Assembly: GCA_963210315.1 (NCBI GenBank)
Contig: OY723256.1
Coordinates: 1,736,001-1,800,000 of the forward strand
Length of the DNA: 64,000 nt
Reading direction: 5' to 3'
DNA from: Rhynchopus euleeides
Lineage: Eukaryota > Euglenozoa > Diplonemea > Diplonemida > Diplonemidae
This document shows positions 21,519-33,300 of this stretch, in pieces. Within the stretch, counting starts at the first letter, position 1; the number at the start of each line of letters is the position of its first letter. The notes beneath the pieces were generated by a model. That model was not told the DNA's origin. It did no database searches and saw only the letters and a program-made list of their open reading frames with translations. The translations under genes and the position numbers were made by a program.

Positions 21519-21567
21519 AATAGCTATTTATTACCGGTAATAATAAAGTACTTTATGGATTGAGGGT

Positions 21568-21678
21568 AATTACGTCCCCGAAGCAAGGTCCGAGGGTGTT
21601 TTGTTCCCCGAGGGAAGGCCCGAGGGCCTTCCCGAGGGGAACAAAAACACCCGAGTACCTTGCTGAGGGGACGTAATT
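21568..21678. repeat. 111-bp hairpin in the leader of I1
   Basis: AATTACGTCCCC...GCAAGGT...GGGTGTTTTGTTCCCCGAGG pairs with the inverse ending GGGGACGTAATT. Arms of about 50 bp are nearly perfect and contain CCCGAGGG words. Confidence 0.9.
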
Positions 21679-21823
21679 TCCCGAAATCCAGAAAGTACTC
21701 AATTAGGACCGGTTATATGGTAGTTTGTTAACGGTCCTGAAACCATTATTACCGGTTTCCTGCAGAAAGCCTCCGTAGTACCAGAGCCACAACCTCCACA
21801 GATCACGCAACATCACACACATC

Positions 21824-22864
21824 ATGCCCCGCGTCGCCGATCATGACAGCGACAGCAGCAGCAGCACATCAAGTGACGGTGACCTCATGCCAGTCCGCAG
21901 CAGGAAGGCATACACCGATCGACTGACTGACTTCGAGGCGTACGTCGCTGAGGAGGCTCCCCGGGTTCGTTCCATGAAGACAATCTACTCCGAGAAGCAC
22001 ATCAAGGGCTATCTCAAGGCCAAGCTGCAGGGGGGTTCTGCCGCATCGTCAATCTGGAACTACTACTCCATCATCAACTTCAAGGTCAAGATTGTCCACG
22101 GGAACATGATCAAGACAAAGATGCCACGCCTCCACCAGTACGTGAAGAATCAAACAAAGGGCTACACCACCAAACAAGCCAAAACCTTCTCTTTTCAAGA
22201 ACTGCAGGACTACATGGACAAGGGCACCGGGTCGCTGGCGAGCAAGCAGGATCGTGCGCTTGTGGTGCTGGCCTTCTTCGGTGGGATGCGCTGCGTTGAA
22301 CTCCGCAACCTGTCGATCGAAAACATCACCGTTCAAGATGAGCAGATCAGCGTGAAGTTCTACGGTGCAAAGCAGGGAAGCGTCGCGATTGAACGGTCGT
22401 TTGTGGTCCCCAAGATGCTGAACGAAGAAGCTGTGTTCTACGACGTCCTCAAGGCCCATCTGGCCCACCTCTCTCTGTCGGACCTCGTGACGGGGCCTGT
22501 CGCAAGACGCATCAACAAGGCCGGCAGCGCGTTCCTCGCTTCGCCCATCGGGCGAAACCAATTCTACGGGCTGCCACGGAAGATTGCGCTGTGCCTGGAA
22601 AAGGACCCGGAGGGATACACCGGGCACAGCATGAGACGCTCCGCCGCGCTGGCAGCGGCCAATGGCGGCGCGTCCACCATGGATCTCCGCAGGCATTTCG
22701 GCTGGCGCGGAGAATCGACGCCGCAGCTCTACCTTGATGCATCCACGACACACCAGCGGAACGTCGCGCACATGATGTCAAGCCAGCCTGCACAGGGGAC
22801 GACGACGGGAGCGCCAAGCCAGAGCAGGGTGACTGTGGATCTGAACGTCAACCTGCCGAGGTGA
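21824..22864 (+). CDS. Tyrosine recombinase (Crypton-like), copy 1
   Basis: 346 residues. Catalyses strand exchange through a covalent 3'-phosphotyrosine. Seen: a Ser/Asp-rich N-terminus (1-25), a helical core-binding-type region (about 28-115), and a catalytic domain with R156 (GGMRCVEL), a candidate Lys in the beta-hairpin (K178 or K183), H268-x-x-R271 (GHSMRRSAALAAANGG), H291/W294 (HFGWRGES) and nucleophile Y303 (PQLYLDAS). All conserved positions are present, so it looks active. The Lys-Phe-rich spacing and the R..HxxR..W..Y order fit eukaryotic Crypton YRs. A 23-bp Pro/Gly-poor tail follows Y303. Differs from copy 2 at residue 4 only (Val here). Confidence 0.88.
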   Translation: MPRVADHDSDSSSSTSSDGDLMPVRSRKAYTDRLTDFEAYVAEEAPRVRSMKTIYSEKHIKGYLKAKLQGGSAASSIWNYYSIINFKVKIVHGNMIKTKMPRLHQYVKNQTKGYTTKQAKTFSFQELQDYMDKGTGSLASKQDRALVVLAFFGGMRCVELRNLSIENITVQDEQISVKFYGAKQGSVAIERSFVVPKMLNEEAVFYDVLKAHLAHLSLSDLVTGPVARRINKAGSAFLASPIGRNQFYGLPRKIALCLEKDPEGYTGHSMRRSAALAAANGGASTMDLRRHFGWRGESTPQLYLDASTTHQRNVAHMMSSQPAQGTTTGAPSQSRVTVDLNVNLPR

Positions 22865-23224
22865 TGCCCTCTAGCCCCTGTGAAGTGTTGTAGCGAGTAG
22901 GAGCAATGTGGATCAAGCAAACTGGCCAGGACCTCGCCCCCACACCGCCCCTGCCCCCAGCCGCTTTTTCCAGGAAATAAAGATTTCCATTATTGCCCTC
23001 AATATTGCGGTAATAAGAAAGCTGAGTGTAAATAATGGATGAAGTCACTAAACCCAGGCTATATTCCTGTGACTGCTTTATTTCCTAGTTTTGATAAAAA
23101 CTTTTTAATTACCGAATGGTCAATAATATCGCCTTTAAGTCTCGTAAAGTGGTTTATTATTACCTCTTGGCTTATGGACTTTCTGCAGGAAACCGGTAAT
23201 AATGGTTTCAGGACCGGTAATAAA

Positions 23225-24309
23225 TAAAGATACAGACACCCACTAGGCGTCCAGCAGAGCTACAGAACACCCAAAAGTGCCAAAAATCTGAAAAACTGAG
23301 TTCTGGATTGCCGTTCTTCGTTAATGCCCCCCTCCCATCCCACCACCTTTCTCGACTTTCATACCCCCCCGCTGAGGTTTGGTGAAACACTCCCAACACA
23401 AGCGAAGGCAGTATGTGTGTGGAGGGTGACGCGGGGGGGAGGGTGTGGTGTGCGGGATCAGGTCTATCGTGGCACGCCTGCCGAACCCCACCCCCCACCC
23501 TCGGGCCTCCCTCGAGGATCTCAAAACGTGGTGATTTAGTCGCCGCAGAATCTCAAAACTGTCTGGCGGGCATCGTGGGTGCAGGATAGCGGACACAACA
23601 AACCAAGGGAGAGGATGTGTGTGTTTGGTAGCAGTGCCTCACCTCACACCCTCATGGGATTCTGCCGCTACTGGCACCGCCTTGGGTGTCGGTGCTTTCA
23701 ATGCGTATTGTCAGCCTGCCACCCCTGGTGCTGCTTTGGTAGGGCTGTGACGCACTTGCATGTCCGACAAATTACTGGCACCCTCTCACCCCGCTTCTCA
23801 GCCCTGCATCTGCCACGTGCCGCCCCCTCCTCCCTCCTTCCTGCTCCTCTCCCGATACTCAAGTCTTCTGTGTGTTGTCGCTCTTCTCAACGAATCATTC
23901 GGACAAAAAAAGCTTCGGTCAACACCTTTGTGTTGGGTTGACGGGAAGGGCGGTCCTGGCAGGGGCACCATGAAGGAGGTGGATAGGTGTGTGGGGTGTG
24001 CCTCCACCAGGCATACGGGTTGGGGGCTCATCTGACCCCGAAACCCTCCTCCCTCTGTCTGCAGGGTGCAGCCACTTTGGGTGGTGCGACTGGCGTTGCT
24101 TCCCATACAGCAGCGGTGACACGATGCTTGCCGGCAAGAGGAGCCAGTAAGGCCCGACAGACGAAGGGCGGTCGCAACCCCACTCAAGCCTCGAGCACTT
24201 CCCAACGGTGTTGCATTGTGGGCAACACAGTGTGTGGACCATTCCCACACCCACACCCACACCACCGCAGATTGTCAGCTGTACATTTCATTCGCTGTGG
24301 TGCGCAACA
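23225..24309. other. Intergenic region before the giant secreted-protein gene
   Basis: No gene recognised. C- and G-rich tracts, and a possible splice acceptor (CACCGCAG, about 24272) just upstream of the chosen start, so a 5' untranslated exon is possible. Confidence 0.4.
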
Positions 24310-27300
24310 ATGTGGCGTGCAGGGTTGGTGGCAGTGCTGCTAGCACCGCCTGCCGCTGTGCGGGGAGAGTGCACGTCGAACGGGGACTGTGCCGGCACCA
24401 AGATATGCTGGGGGTATTCACAGCTCACGCCGCGCTACCTGCCATGGGAGACACACATCCCTGACAGACGGTACGAAACAGACAAGCGTGCTGCCGGGCA
24501 GACGGTGCTCGACCCGACGGTGGACGGCGCCATCACTGCCGACGTGGCTGACCACGAGGATCACATTGTGTATGCACAGGGCAACTCGCTCTATGTGCAT
24601 GACAGGAACCAGCCCACCACTGCTGCAGTGCGGGTGTACCAGCGCATCCCGCTGGTGAACCAGCCCGTCAACATCAAGTGGGTGAAGGTCGGCCCTGCGT
24701 GGGGTGACTCGCCCAGCACATTGGTCGTGGTGTGGGATGCCAACAACCATGTGAGCTTCGTGATGCTGGAGTGGGGGGACGCTGTCAGCGCGGAGAGGAA
24801 GGCCGGAATGGGTGTCGTGGCTTTGGCGTCGCTGTACATCAAGCGGACGGGGCTCTCCGCGTATGTGATTACCTACTGGCAGACTGCTGTGGCAGGGCCG
24901 AAGCACGTGCAGCTGACCATCGCGCAGGGGCAGTGGCAGATGCAGACGATTGTTGTCGACGGCGGGATTGTCTACACACCCTCGGCGAACTACAAGTATG
25001 CAAGCACGGACAGCTGCATCGCACGTGTGAAGCCGGCGGAGGGCAGCACCGTGCAGGTGCGGTGCGGGGCTGCATGGGCGGATGTCGAAGGCGGCGGCAC
25101 TAACGGTGTGCTGCGGGGGATTGTGATGACGGTGGCGGGAGGCACAGAGACGTGGCTCGCAGTGGTCGGGGGCACCTGGCTCACGCAGGTGCGCTGGGAT
25201 ACCGCGCGTAATGTGGAACAGTACCGCACCGAGGCCTCCGAGCGTTTCACAGGGGACGCCGGCAGCCGTGTGGTGCATGCGGTCGGGATTGCTGCCAGGG
25301 GCCAGGGGGTCATGACTGTCGACAGCTCATTCGGCGTGCGTTTCCACAGGCGGAGGCGCGTGTGCATGTCGACCCACACGTACGGCCCTGCCGCAGACGC
25401 GTATATCCAGGCGGCGCAGCAAGACCTGGCAGTGGGGAATGCCGAGCCTCTTCTTGCAGACGATCTGGCCACGCTGGATGCGTGGGTGGTGAAGTGGTGG
25501 CAGAACTCATACATCACAGCGTCCTGCCGTGTCCCGGGCAACCTCCCGACCTTCAGCAACCACCTTCTGAAGGACGGGGTCAGCGTGCTGCATCCCTACC
25601 GGCGGGCACTGGCGAAACGTGGTGATATGAAGCAGATCCTGTACCACAGCAAGGTCAGGACGGAGGACATCCGGGCCAACAACGGCGTCGACGACCCCAC
25701 CAAGAAGAAAACAGCGTACCTGTCAACAGACATTTCCAAGCTGGCTGCATATGCCAGAAACGTGCTGGCAGGCTTCGACGCTGCGTGTTTGCCAGCCGTC
25801 CTTTCCAGCCTGAAGGGCGTTGCTAAGTCTCTCCGGGTGGACGCCATGGCGAACAGGTTTGGAATCACTGTGGTCAGGCCAAACGGAGGTTTGCTGGCCG
25901 TGCCCAACAACATTATCACGGTGCATGGCAATATCTACACACTGCATGACTTCAAGCTGAGGCTTATCCTCGGTGACCCTGTAGCCAGCATCACCGACTT
26001 GTCGCTCATCACAGCCCAGCTGTCCAATACGGGGGTCGTCACCAAGGAAACAGACCTTTCCAAGGGAGTCATAGCAAATAACAAGGTGAGGACTGCATTG
26101 AAGGCTGTCACTACATGGGTGCAAAAGACGGTGATCGCAGACAAGAGGGCCAACTGTCTGGCGGAGTATCTGCGGTTCAACCTGAATCCCTCATTTAAGA
26201 TTGTGTATTCACTTGCCGCGGCGAAGGAAACGGTGAAGGTCACGGGGAATATCACGAAGCTGCTGATGGGTGCCATCAACGGGGTGGGCGATGTGTGGGC
26301 GTCGCAGCTTTTCACGGTGGCAGAATTGAACGAATGCATGGGCATTGCCAACAATGCGCAGAGGGACCTCCTTGTAACAGCCATCAACGCCAGGATTGAT
26401 GCACTCCATGCCAACGGTGTTGACAATGTGCTCGGTCGTGCTGTCAACCACTACGCGTACATGATGCGTGGCACGAACGCAGCGCTGGTGCCTACGATGA
26501 TCGGATCTCAGTTTAGCAAAGCGGATTGGCTTTCCCAAGCCCGGAAACGGCACCATATACAGGACGGATGCATCGCAAAGGAGGACAACTTGTGGAAGGG
26601 TGACAACAACGTGAACTATGGGGATCACGTGGTGCGGCTGCGGCAGACTGCTGAGGATGAGTACTTCAGTGAGAACACCAGGGCTGACGCCGCTCACTCG
26701 ACTGCGATTGACGCGAAGGTGCAGCTGAGAGACATGCTACACAACATGCTGTGCGGGGTCCGCCGCCCTGTCATTAACCCGTTTCTGAACTTCGGCAGGG
26801 GCGTGGCTGTTGCGTGGGACCTGCAAGGGAGCAATAATGATCGAGAGGCATTCAAGAGGCTGGTGAGCCAGGAGATCAAGAACGGGGGTTGGAAGAACAT
26901 TTACAACTGGAAGAATGTCAACAAGGCGAAGAAGGCGAACTTCAAGCTGGTGTATGCAGGGAGCAACCCACCTCTGAAGATCTACCAGTCAGGTCCACTC
27001 GGGCCAAAGGTCACTGAACTGCAGAACAACGGCAGGTGTTGGCAGGGGCTTCGACCCGCTGTGGTCTACAACGTCCCAGTGATGCGGCAGTTCGGATCAC
27101 TCACACCTGCAGTGAAGGACGGCCGGACACCCACGCTTGACTTCATGAAAGCCACTGCCAAGCAGGTTGCCATCAGGTGCCGGGAGAACAACAAGGATGT
27201 TGTCGACGACTCATGGGAGTGGCTGCACCGCATCGCATACGCTATTGGCGGGAAGGATATGGACGTGCCGCAGAACATGGTGTTGGGGCGCAAGCACGCC

Positions 27301-27351
27301 AACACAGAGATGATAACGTATGAGTGGATGTACGAGAAGGTGAAGGCGTGA
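24310..27351 (+). CDS. Giant secreted multidomain protein, N-terminal segment
   Basis: Starts at the ATG 24310, chosen because it begins a clear signal peptide (MWRAGLVAVLLAPPAAVRG). The segment has 1,013 codons ending in TGA at 27349-27351. After the signal comes a short Cys cluster (ECTSNGDCAGTKICWG), then about 330 residues of beta-rich sequence with regularly spaced Trp and Gly (propeller-like by eye), then a mainly helical region, then a tail with HRIAYAIGGKDMDVP..N...NTEMITYEW. The same frame stays open for about 2,340 further meaningful codons directly after the TGA, so this is probably the first fifth of one protein and not a complete gene. Secreted or cell-surface location inferred; function unknown. 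Confidence 0.7.
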   Translation: MWRAGLVAVLLAPPAAVRGECTSNGDCAGTKICWGYSQLTPRYLPWETHIPDRRYETDKRAAGQTVLDPTVDGAITADVADHEDHIVYAQGNSLYVHDRNQPTTAAVRVYQRIPLVNQPVNIKWVKVGPAWGDSPSTLVVVWDANNHVSFVMLEWGDAVSAERKAGMGVVALASLYIKRTGLSAYVITYWQTAVAGPKHVQLTIAQGQWQMQTIVVDGGIVYTPSANYKYASTDSCIARVKPAEGSTVQVRCGAAWADVEGGGTNGVLRGIVMTVAGGTETWLAVVGGTWLTQVRWDTARNVEQYRTEASERFTGDAGSRVVHAVGIAARGQGVMTVDSSFGVRFHRRRRVCMSTHTYGPAADAYIQAAQQDLAVGNAEPLLADDLATLDAWVVKWWQNSYITASCRVPGNLPTFSNHLLKDGVSVLHPYRRALAKRGDMKQILYHSKVRTEDIRANNGVDDPTKKKTAYLSTDISKLAAYARNVLAGFDAACLPAVLSSLKGVAKSLRVDAMANRFGITVVRPNGGLLAVPNNIITVHGNIYTLHDFKLRLILGDPVASITDLSLITAQLSNTGVVTKETDLSKGVIANNKVRTALKAVTTWVQKTVIADKRANCLAEYLRFNLNPSFKIVYSLAAAKETVKVTGNITKLLMGAINGVGDVWASQLFTVAELNECMGIANNAQRDLLVTAINARIDALHANGVDNVLGRAVNHYAYMMRGTNAALVPTMIGSQFSKADWLSQARKRHHIQDGCIAKEDNLWKGDNNVNYGDHVVRLRQTAEDEYFSENTRADAAHSTAIDAKVQLRDMLHNMLCGVRRPVINPFLNFGRGVAVAWDLQGSNNDREAFKRLVSQEIKNGGWKNIYNWKNVNKAKKANFKLVYAGSNPPLKIYQSGPLGPKVTELQNNGRCWQGLRPAVVYNVPVMRQFGSLTPAVKDGRTPTLDFMKATAKQVAIRCRENNKDVVDDSWEWLHRIAYAIGGKDMDVPQNMVLGRKHANTEMITYEWMYEKVKA

Positions 27352-30300
27352 GTGTCGCAGGAAAACCCGGGCGAAGCTGTCGGGACGGGCGTGGACCTCG
27401 TGCGCGCTGCAATTTACACTGCGCAGAAAACCCACTACCAGCGCAGCCTGAAGCACCACCCGAGCGAGTTGGAAGTGGTGATCAAGACGCAGGTGTCGCC
27501 GAAAAATCCGGCGAACAAGCTTTCAAAGAAGCTGCGCTACATAATAGAGGCGCGGCGCGGCACAGCCACCACGGTGGTGATGTCTTCTCTTGTGGACCTG
27601 CGGCGGCGGTCGCAGCCTGCGGAGCTGACGAACCTCCTGGCGTGGCTGGCCGTGGACACGTACACGCCGGCGGGCCCGCCGGTGGGTGCATTCAACGTGT
27701 TCCCGTTCGCGGCGCGCGGGCACGAGGCGACGCTGGGCAGGGATGCGGCATTGCTGGCGGATGCGGACGTGCTGACGGACGGCGGGGCTGCAGCCGCGGC
27801 GCTGGGGTTGGGATCTGTGGCGGCGTGGGGCGACCTGGCTGGGGACAGCGCTGCCGGGCTGCGGCTGAAGGCGCTGCAGGCAGAGCACTTCAAGGCGGCG
27901 TCGCAGACGGGGGGTGTACTGAAGCAGGGGACGACGGTGCTTGTGGTGAGGGGGGTGAACGCCTCTTTCGACGTGTCTGCGATGCTCTTCGTGCGTGTCG
28001 GGGGCGCTGTCGACTACGTCGTGGAGCTGGTGCCGTCTGAGGGTGTGGCGGCGGTGGCAGTGTTTGGGGGCGGGGCGCAGCTCCAGACCGCGCTGGGTGG
28101 GGTGCTGCCGGCGGAGACGGGGGTGCGCCTTGTGCAGGTGCAGTACGACGGGCAGCAGAGCGAGGTGGCGGTGCTGTGCACGGTGAACGTCAGCAGCGTG
28201 TTTGCCTTCCTGCCGACGGCGCTGCCTGGGGTGCAGGCGCTGGATGTGCGTGGGACGCAGCGCGGGCAGCACGTGCTGGGGACCTACAGCTTCGAGGCCG
28301 GCGTGTCGGACGTGGCCGGAAGCGTGACGCTGAGCCAGGACTACACGGTGGTGAGCGCGCCGGTCAAGGTTGTGATGCCCGCATCGCAGGCGGTGCAGAT
28401 GACGGGGACGGTGTGGAGCGACTTCGACCAGGAGTCGGGGACGGCGACGGCGAAAGTCGGGGGGTCCCTGAAGGCGATGGCGGAGCTGAGCTGGGGCGGG
28501 ACGGAGAAGGTGACGGTGGAGGTCGGGGGCGGGCAGACGGCCTCTGACGTGGCGACCTTGTACGCGGGGATTGCGGGCTGGGATCGGCCGTTTGGGGCGG
28601 ACTTCCTGGTGGACCACGTGGGGGTGGAGATTTCCATGGGCGGGGCGGGGACGGCGGTGGCGGTGTCGGCCCGGGTGGTGGTTCGGAACGGGATGGCTGT
28701 GACGCTGGAGGGGACCTACAGCGCGGCGGACGGGCTGTCTGTGTCGGGCGCGCTGCTGAACGAGGGGTCGGGGGTGCTGACGCTGGACGACGTGGATGCG
28801 CTGCACAGCCGGACAGGAAGCGAGACGGTGCTTGTGAAGAGCGGGGTGCCGGCCTTCACCGTGGTGAACGCGTCGTTTGCGCTGCGCACCCAGGGGCCCA
28901 GCGCCGGGCTGTCTGTAGGCGGGACGGTCGAGATCTTCGGGGCGACGGTGGCGATGGAGGCGGCCTTCTCGAAGACGGACGGAGTCAGCTTCAGCGGGAA
29001 GGCGGCGGGGCTGGCTGTGGGCGGGGTTGTGTTCCGCGAGGCAGATCTGTCGTTTGCCTTTGGGGGGAGCCAGACGTACGCGCAAGTGAGGGCAGAGGTG
29101 GTGGCGCCGTTCGGGGTGGTGGTGCTGGAGGGCGGTTTCCAGAAGCAGAACGGGACGGAGTACTACCTGCGCGGGAGCTTTGTGGCGGAGGGGCTGGGCG
29201 GGGTGTCCCTCGCAGACGCAACGGACGGACTTCTTTTGGCCTTCAGGCTGATGACGGGGCACGCGGTGCCGGTGCCGGCAGACTACCCGCACTTCTTCTC
29301 GTCGGTGGTGCTGCAGTCGCTGCAGGTGTCTCTTGCGAGCGAGAACGCCGTGGTTCCCGACACGTGGGTGCAGGGGCGCGGGTTCGCCGCGGACGTGCAG
29401 GCGCAGCTGGGGGCGGCGGGTCTGAGCCTGTGGCTGTCGGTGTCGAGCGACCGGTTTGTGATTGGCGGGAGCGCGAAGAACTTCACCCTTGGGGCGTACG
29501 TCACCGTGGCGGAGCTGGACCTGGAGCTGGCGGTGGTGGCGGGAAGCCCCGAAAGCACGCAGGTGAGCGCGTCGACGACGCTTGTGGTGGCGGGGCAGGC
29601 GACCGTGAAGCTGATGGGGCTGTACGACACTGCCGGGTTCTGCCTGTTGGGGGCGTTTGACAGCGGGCTGAGCCTGGGCGAGGTGCTGGGCTTCCACAAG
29701 GACCAGACCGGGCGGGCCAGCGCGATGCCGGTGCCGGCCAAGCTGCCGTCGGCCTTCACCGTCACGTCAGTGCAGGTCACGGTGTGCGACAGCGCAGTGC
29801 CTGTGCAGGGCAGCGGGACGACGCGCCCGGCGGGGCTGGTTGTGTCCGGGGCAGTGACGCTGTTCGGGGCCCCCGTGGCGGTGCACATGCTGCTGTCTGC
29901 GGACAGGGTCGAGTTCTCGGGGAAGATCAGCGGGGTGAGCGTCGGGGCGTACACGGCGACGGGGGAGCTGAAGTTCGAGGTGGCGTGCGCAGCAGCCACG
30001 TGCAACGACGCACGCGTCGTGTTTGAGGTGGAGGTGAGCAACGGGCTGAAGATGGACGTGACCCTGGCGGAGGAGGATGAGGGGAAGAAGACGATCGCGG
30101 TTGCGTATACCGGTGCGGCCGTCGGGCTGGACACGATCCTGGAATTCGTGGAGAAGCTGCTCGGTGTGCCGGGGACGCTGCCGGTGGAGGGCCTGGCGCA
30201 CATCCGGGTGCAGTCCTTCTCTGCGAAGGCGGATACGGACGGGGTGTTTGCCTTCACCGTGGACCTCGACTTCTTCGGGGCGGTGGGGGTGACGGCGGAC

Positions 30301-33300
30301 CTGAAGATCGACACGGCGCACAGCAGCGTGGGCGTCACCTTTGCCGGGAAGCCCGAGGACAGCATGACGCTGGGGGGGCTGCTGGGCGCTGCGGGGGCGG
30401 CACACCAGGCGGACCTGCAGGGGCAGGTGGAGAAGCACACGCGCGCGGACCAGGGGCTGGCGGGGTTCACGTTCACCCTGACGGCCGACAAGGCGGGGAT
30501 GTCTGTGGCGGTGTCGGGGCACGCGGGCAGCTTCGACGCGGGGCAGTCGGGGAGCGAGTTTGCGAAGGCGATGGCGCGGATCGGGAACCCGACGCTGGCG
30601 GCGTCGCTGAGCGTCCCGTTCGGGCCGGGTGCAACGTCCTTCACCTTCGCGATCCTGGAGGGGCCGACGCGGCTGGGGGCGAAGGGGAACGCGTGGCTGG
30701 AGAGCAGCACGGACGCGACGGCGGGGCTGCAGCTGTCCGTCACGGTGACGGCGGGGTCGCAGGTGGACCCGGCCCTGAAGATGCAGGCGTCGGTGCCGCT
30801 GAAGGTGTGCAAGGCGAACTGCGGTGCCGACGAACCGAGCGCGAAGGAGTGGATCTGGTTCACGGGGGAGCTGGACGTGTCGAACGAGGAGCTGGACGGG
30901 AAGATCAGGATGACGGGCGGGTGGTACGAGGTGTTCCAGCAGCCGCACATCCACCTGCTGTCGGCGCAGGTGGACGTGGAGATGAAGCTGGCCAGCCCTG
31001 CGGAGCTGGACGTGGTGATCGGGGGGCACGTGTGCATCGGGGCGAAGGCGGACTGCGTGCCGGCGGCCCCCGCGGTGCGGAAGCGCGACTACACCCTCGA
31101 CATATTCGCGTACGTCGGGATCAACGTGGCGGACCCTCTGCAGTCGTGGTTCTTCGTGATGTCGAACGGGGCGTCGCTGCTGCAGGTGTTCCGGGCGGTG
31201 GGGCACGAGAGCACGGCGCTGAAGCTTCCGGCGGCCGTGCAGACGTCGGGGGTGCGTCCGACGAAGGACTGCGCCATCGCAAACCACACGGCGCCCCCGG
31301 CGGGGGTGGTGGACCAGGAGTGCTACGTGGTGCTGTCGGTGTCCCCCAGCAAGCAGGAGGTGGACACGGACGCCGGGGTGGTGCAGGTGGTGGCGGGGTT
31401 TGCTGCGCGCGGGATCATCAAGATCGGGGGGTTCGAGATCCTGATTGTGGCGGTGATGCAGCTGAAGCCGCAGCCGTTCGTGTTTGTGGACGTGGAGCTG
31501 TCGAGCCCGCAGCGGATCGTGATCGGATCGACGGAACTGATCTCCTTCGGGCAGTCGCTCGTGCCGGACAAGACCGACGTGGCCGGGGGGGCGAAGTTCA
31601 AGCTGCGCGTCGGGGCAGACCCGGATGCAGGCTACAAGGAGGTGTTCGAGATGCAGGTGAAGGGGGCCATCGTGGTGCCGAAGCTGGGGTCGTACGGGGC
31701 GGTGGACCTGGACATCTCCGACGCCGGGTTCCACTTCGACGCGCAGGTGTCGCTGTTCAAGGGTGCGTTTGAGGCGGTCGTGCAGGCGGACTGGGACTGG
31801 GACGGGTCGGACATCACAATCCATCTGGAGGGGGTGCGGTTCCTGGGTGGGGTGGTGGCCATCGACGACTTCCTGTTCCATCACAGCAGCACGGAGACGG
31901 TGATCAGCGCGGCTGTGTCGGTGCTCGGGTTTGTGCACGCCTCTGCGACACTGGAGTACACGGCGCCCGCCGCAATCAGGTTTGACCTGGAAGCATCGCT
32001 GCTGCTGGACGTGCAGTGCTGGGGGGAGGCGCAGATTGCGACGCCGTTCAGCCACTCGCAGTTTGAGATCCATGTGAAGGTGTCGCTGGATGTGAAGAAG
32101 GTGGCCAAGGCGGTGTGGAACGGGGTGAAGGCTGTGGGGAAGGCAATCGGGAAAGTGTGGGGGAAGGTGGCGCACGGGGTGGCGAAGCTGCGGGACGCTG
32201 TAAAGCGTGGGCTGACGATGGCGTGGCACACGCTGGAGAAGCTGGCCGATGGGTCGCCGGTGCTGGGCTTCCTCGTGAAGGCAGGGAAGAAGCTGTTCGA
32301 GCGGGCGAAGGAGCTGGGGCGGAAGCTGAAGCAGGGGTGGGCGAAGTTCGTGAAGGGGCTTGGCCACGTGTTCGGGTTCCTGCTGAGGGAGAAGGACAGC
32401 CACTACGAGGTGCGGGGGCAGAATGAGTTCGGGTGCAACCGCCTGGTGCGACGCTACAAGAAGTGCTTCACCTTTTTCTGCAAGTGGAAGGAGGACCCTG
32501 CGACGGAGGACCCCGAGTGCATGAAACAGGTGGCGCAGGCTGCGAACGAGGCGGAGGACACGATGGCTGCGGCGGACACGAAGGCCACGGTGGTGGCGGC
32601 GTCGCAGGCGGGGAATGCGGGGCTGCACCACATCTCGCAGCAGGGGAAGGCGTACGACGCGTCGTCGGGGTACGAGCAGGCGGCCGCCTGTGGGGACAAC
32701 GAGTATGTCGTCCCCGAGTCGCACACGCGCGGGACGGTGCACATGCCGGTGAGCTGCACGGGACCGCAGCTGGGGGACGGGGCACACCTGTGGAAGGCAA
32801 GCCAGGCGTCGGTGAGTGCGCAGACAAGCATCAACTTCGGGACGGAGGACCATGACCGTGCGGTGCAGGCGGTCGGGCAGCGCCTGCAGGACCACGCACT
32901 GCAGACGCAGGCCGGGGTGACGGACGAGCTGGCGAAGGTTGCCGGGCTCACGGCGGAGACGCGGAAGCCGGTGCTCGGGTTCCGGAACGGTGAGCAGGAC
33001 TGGGAGGTGGGGTGCGAGGCCGCTCGCGCCGTGCCGTTCCCGGAGCCGCACTTCGTGGTGACAGACGCGCAGTGCAAGACGCCGAAGCCGGTGGCGGCGG
33101 TGGTGGACGAGACGCAGACGCCGCTGGCGTGCGGGGCGACGAGGGTCATTCGGCGGTTCGTCGGGACAGACGGGTGCGGGAAGCACAGCGACAAGGTGGT
33201 GCAGCGCGTGACGGTGCGGGCGCCGACGCTGGAGTTTGCGCACTTCCCGCCGGACTGCAACATCGGGGAGTGCACCGTGGACCCGATCGAGGGGCGGGGC

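Larger units (their letters stand above)
21519..23224 (+). mobile_element. Tyrosine-recombinase element, copy 1 (I1)
   Basis: Shared with I2 from AATAGCTATTTATTACCGGT on the left to ACCGGTAATAAA on the right; flanks differ outside. The ends are a 12-bp inverted repeat TTTATTACCGGT. An inner ~37-bp inverted repeat (GGTCCTGAAACCATTATTAC onward, about 21733-21769, against about 23178-23214) lies near both ends. No target duplication is seen, as expected for tyrosine recombinases. It carries one gene and a large hairpin, and no reverse transcriptase, which separates it from DIRS/Ngaro and suggests a Crypton-like element. Confidence 0.85.
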
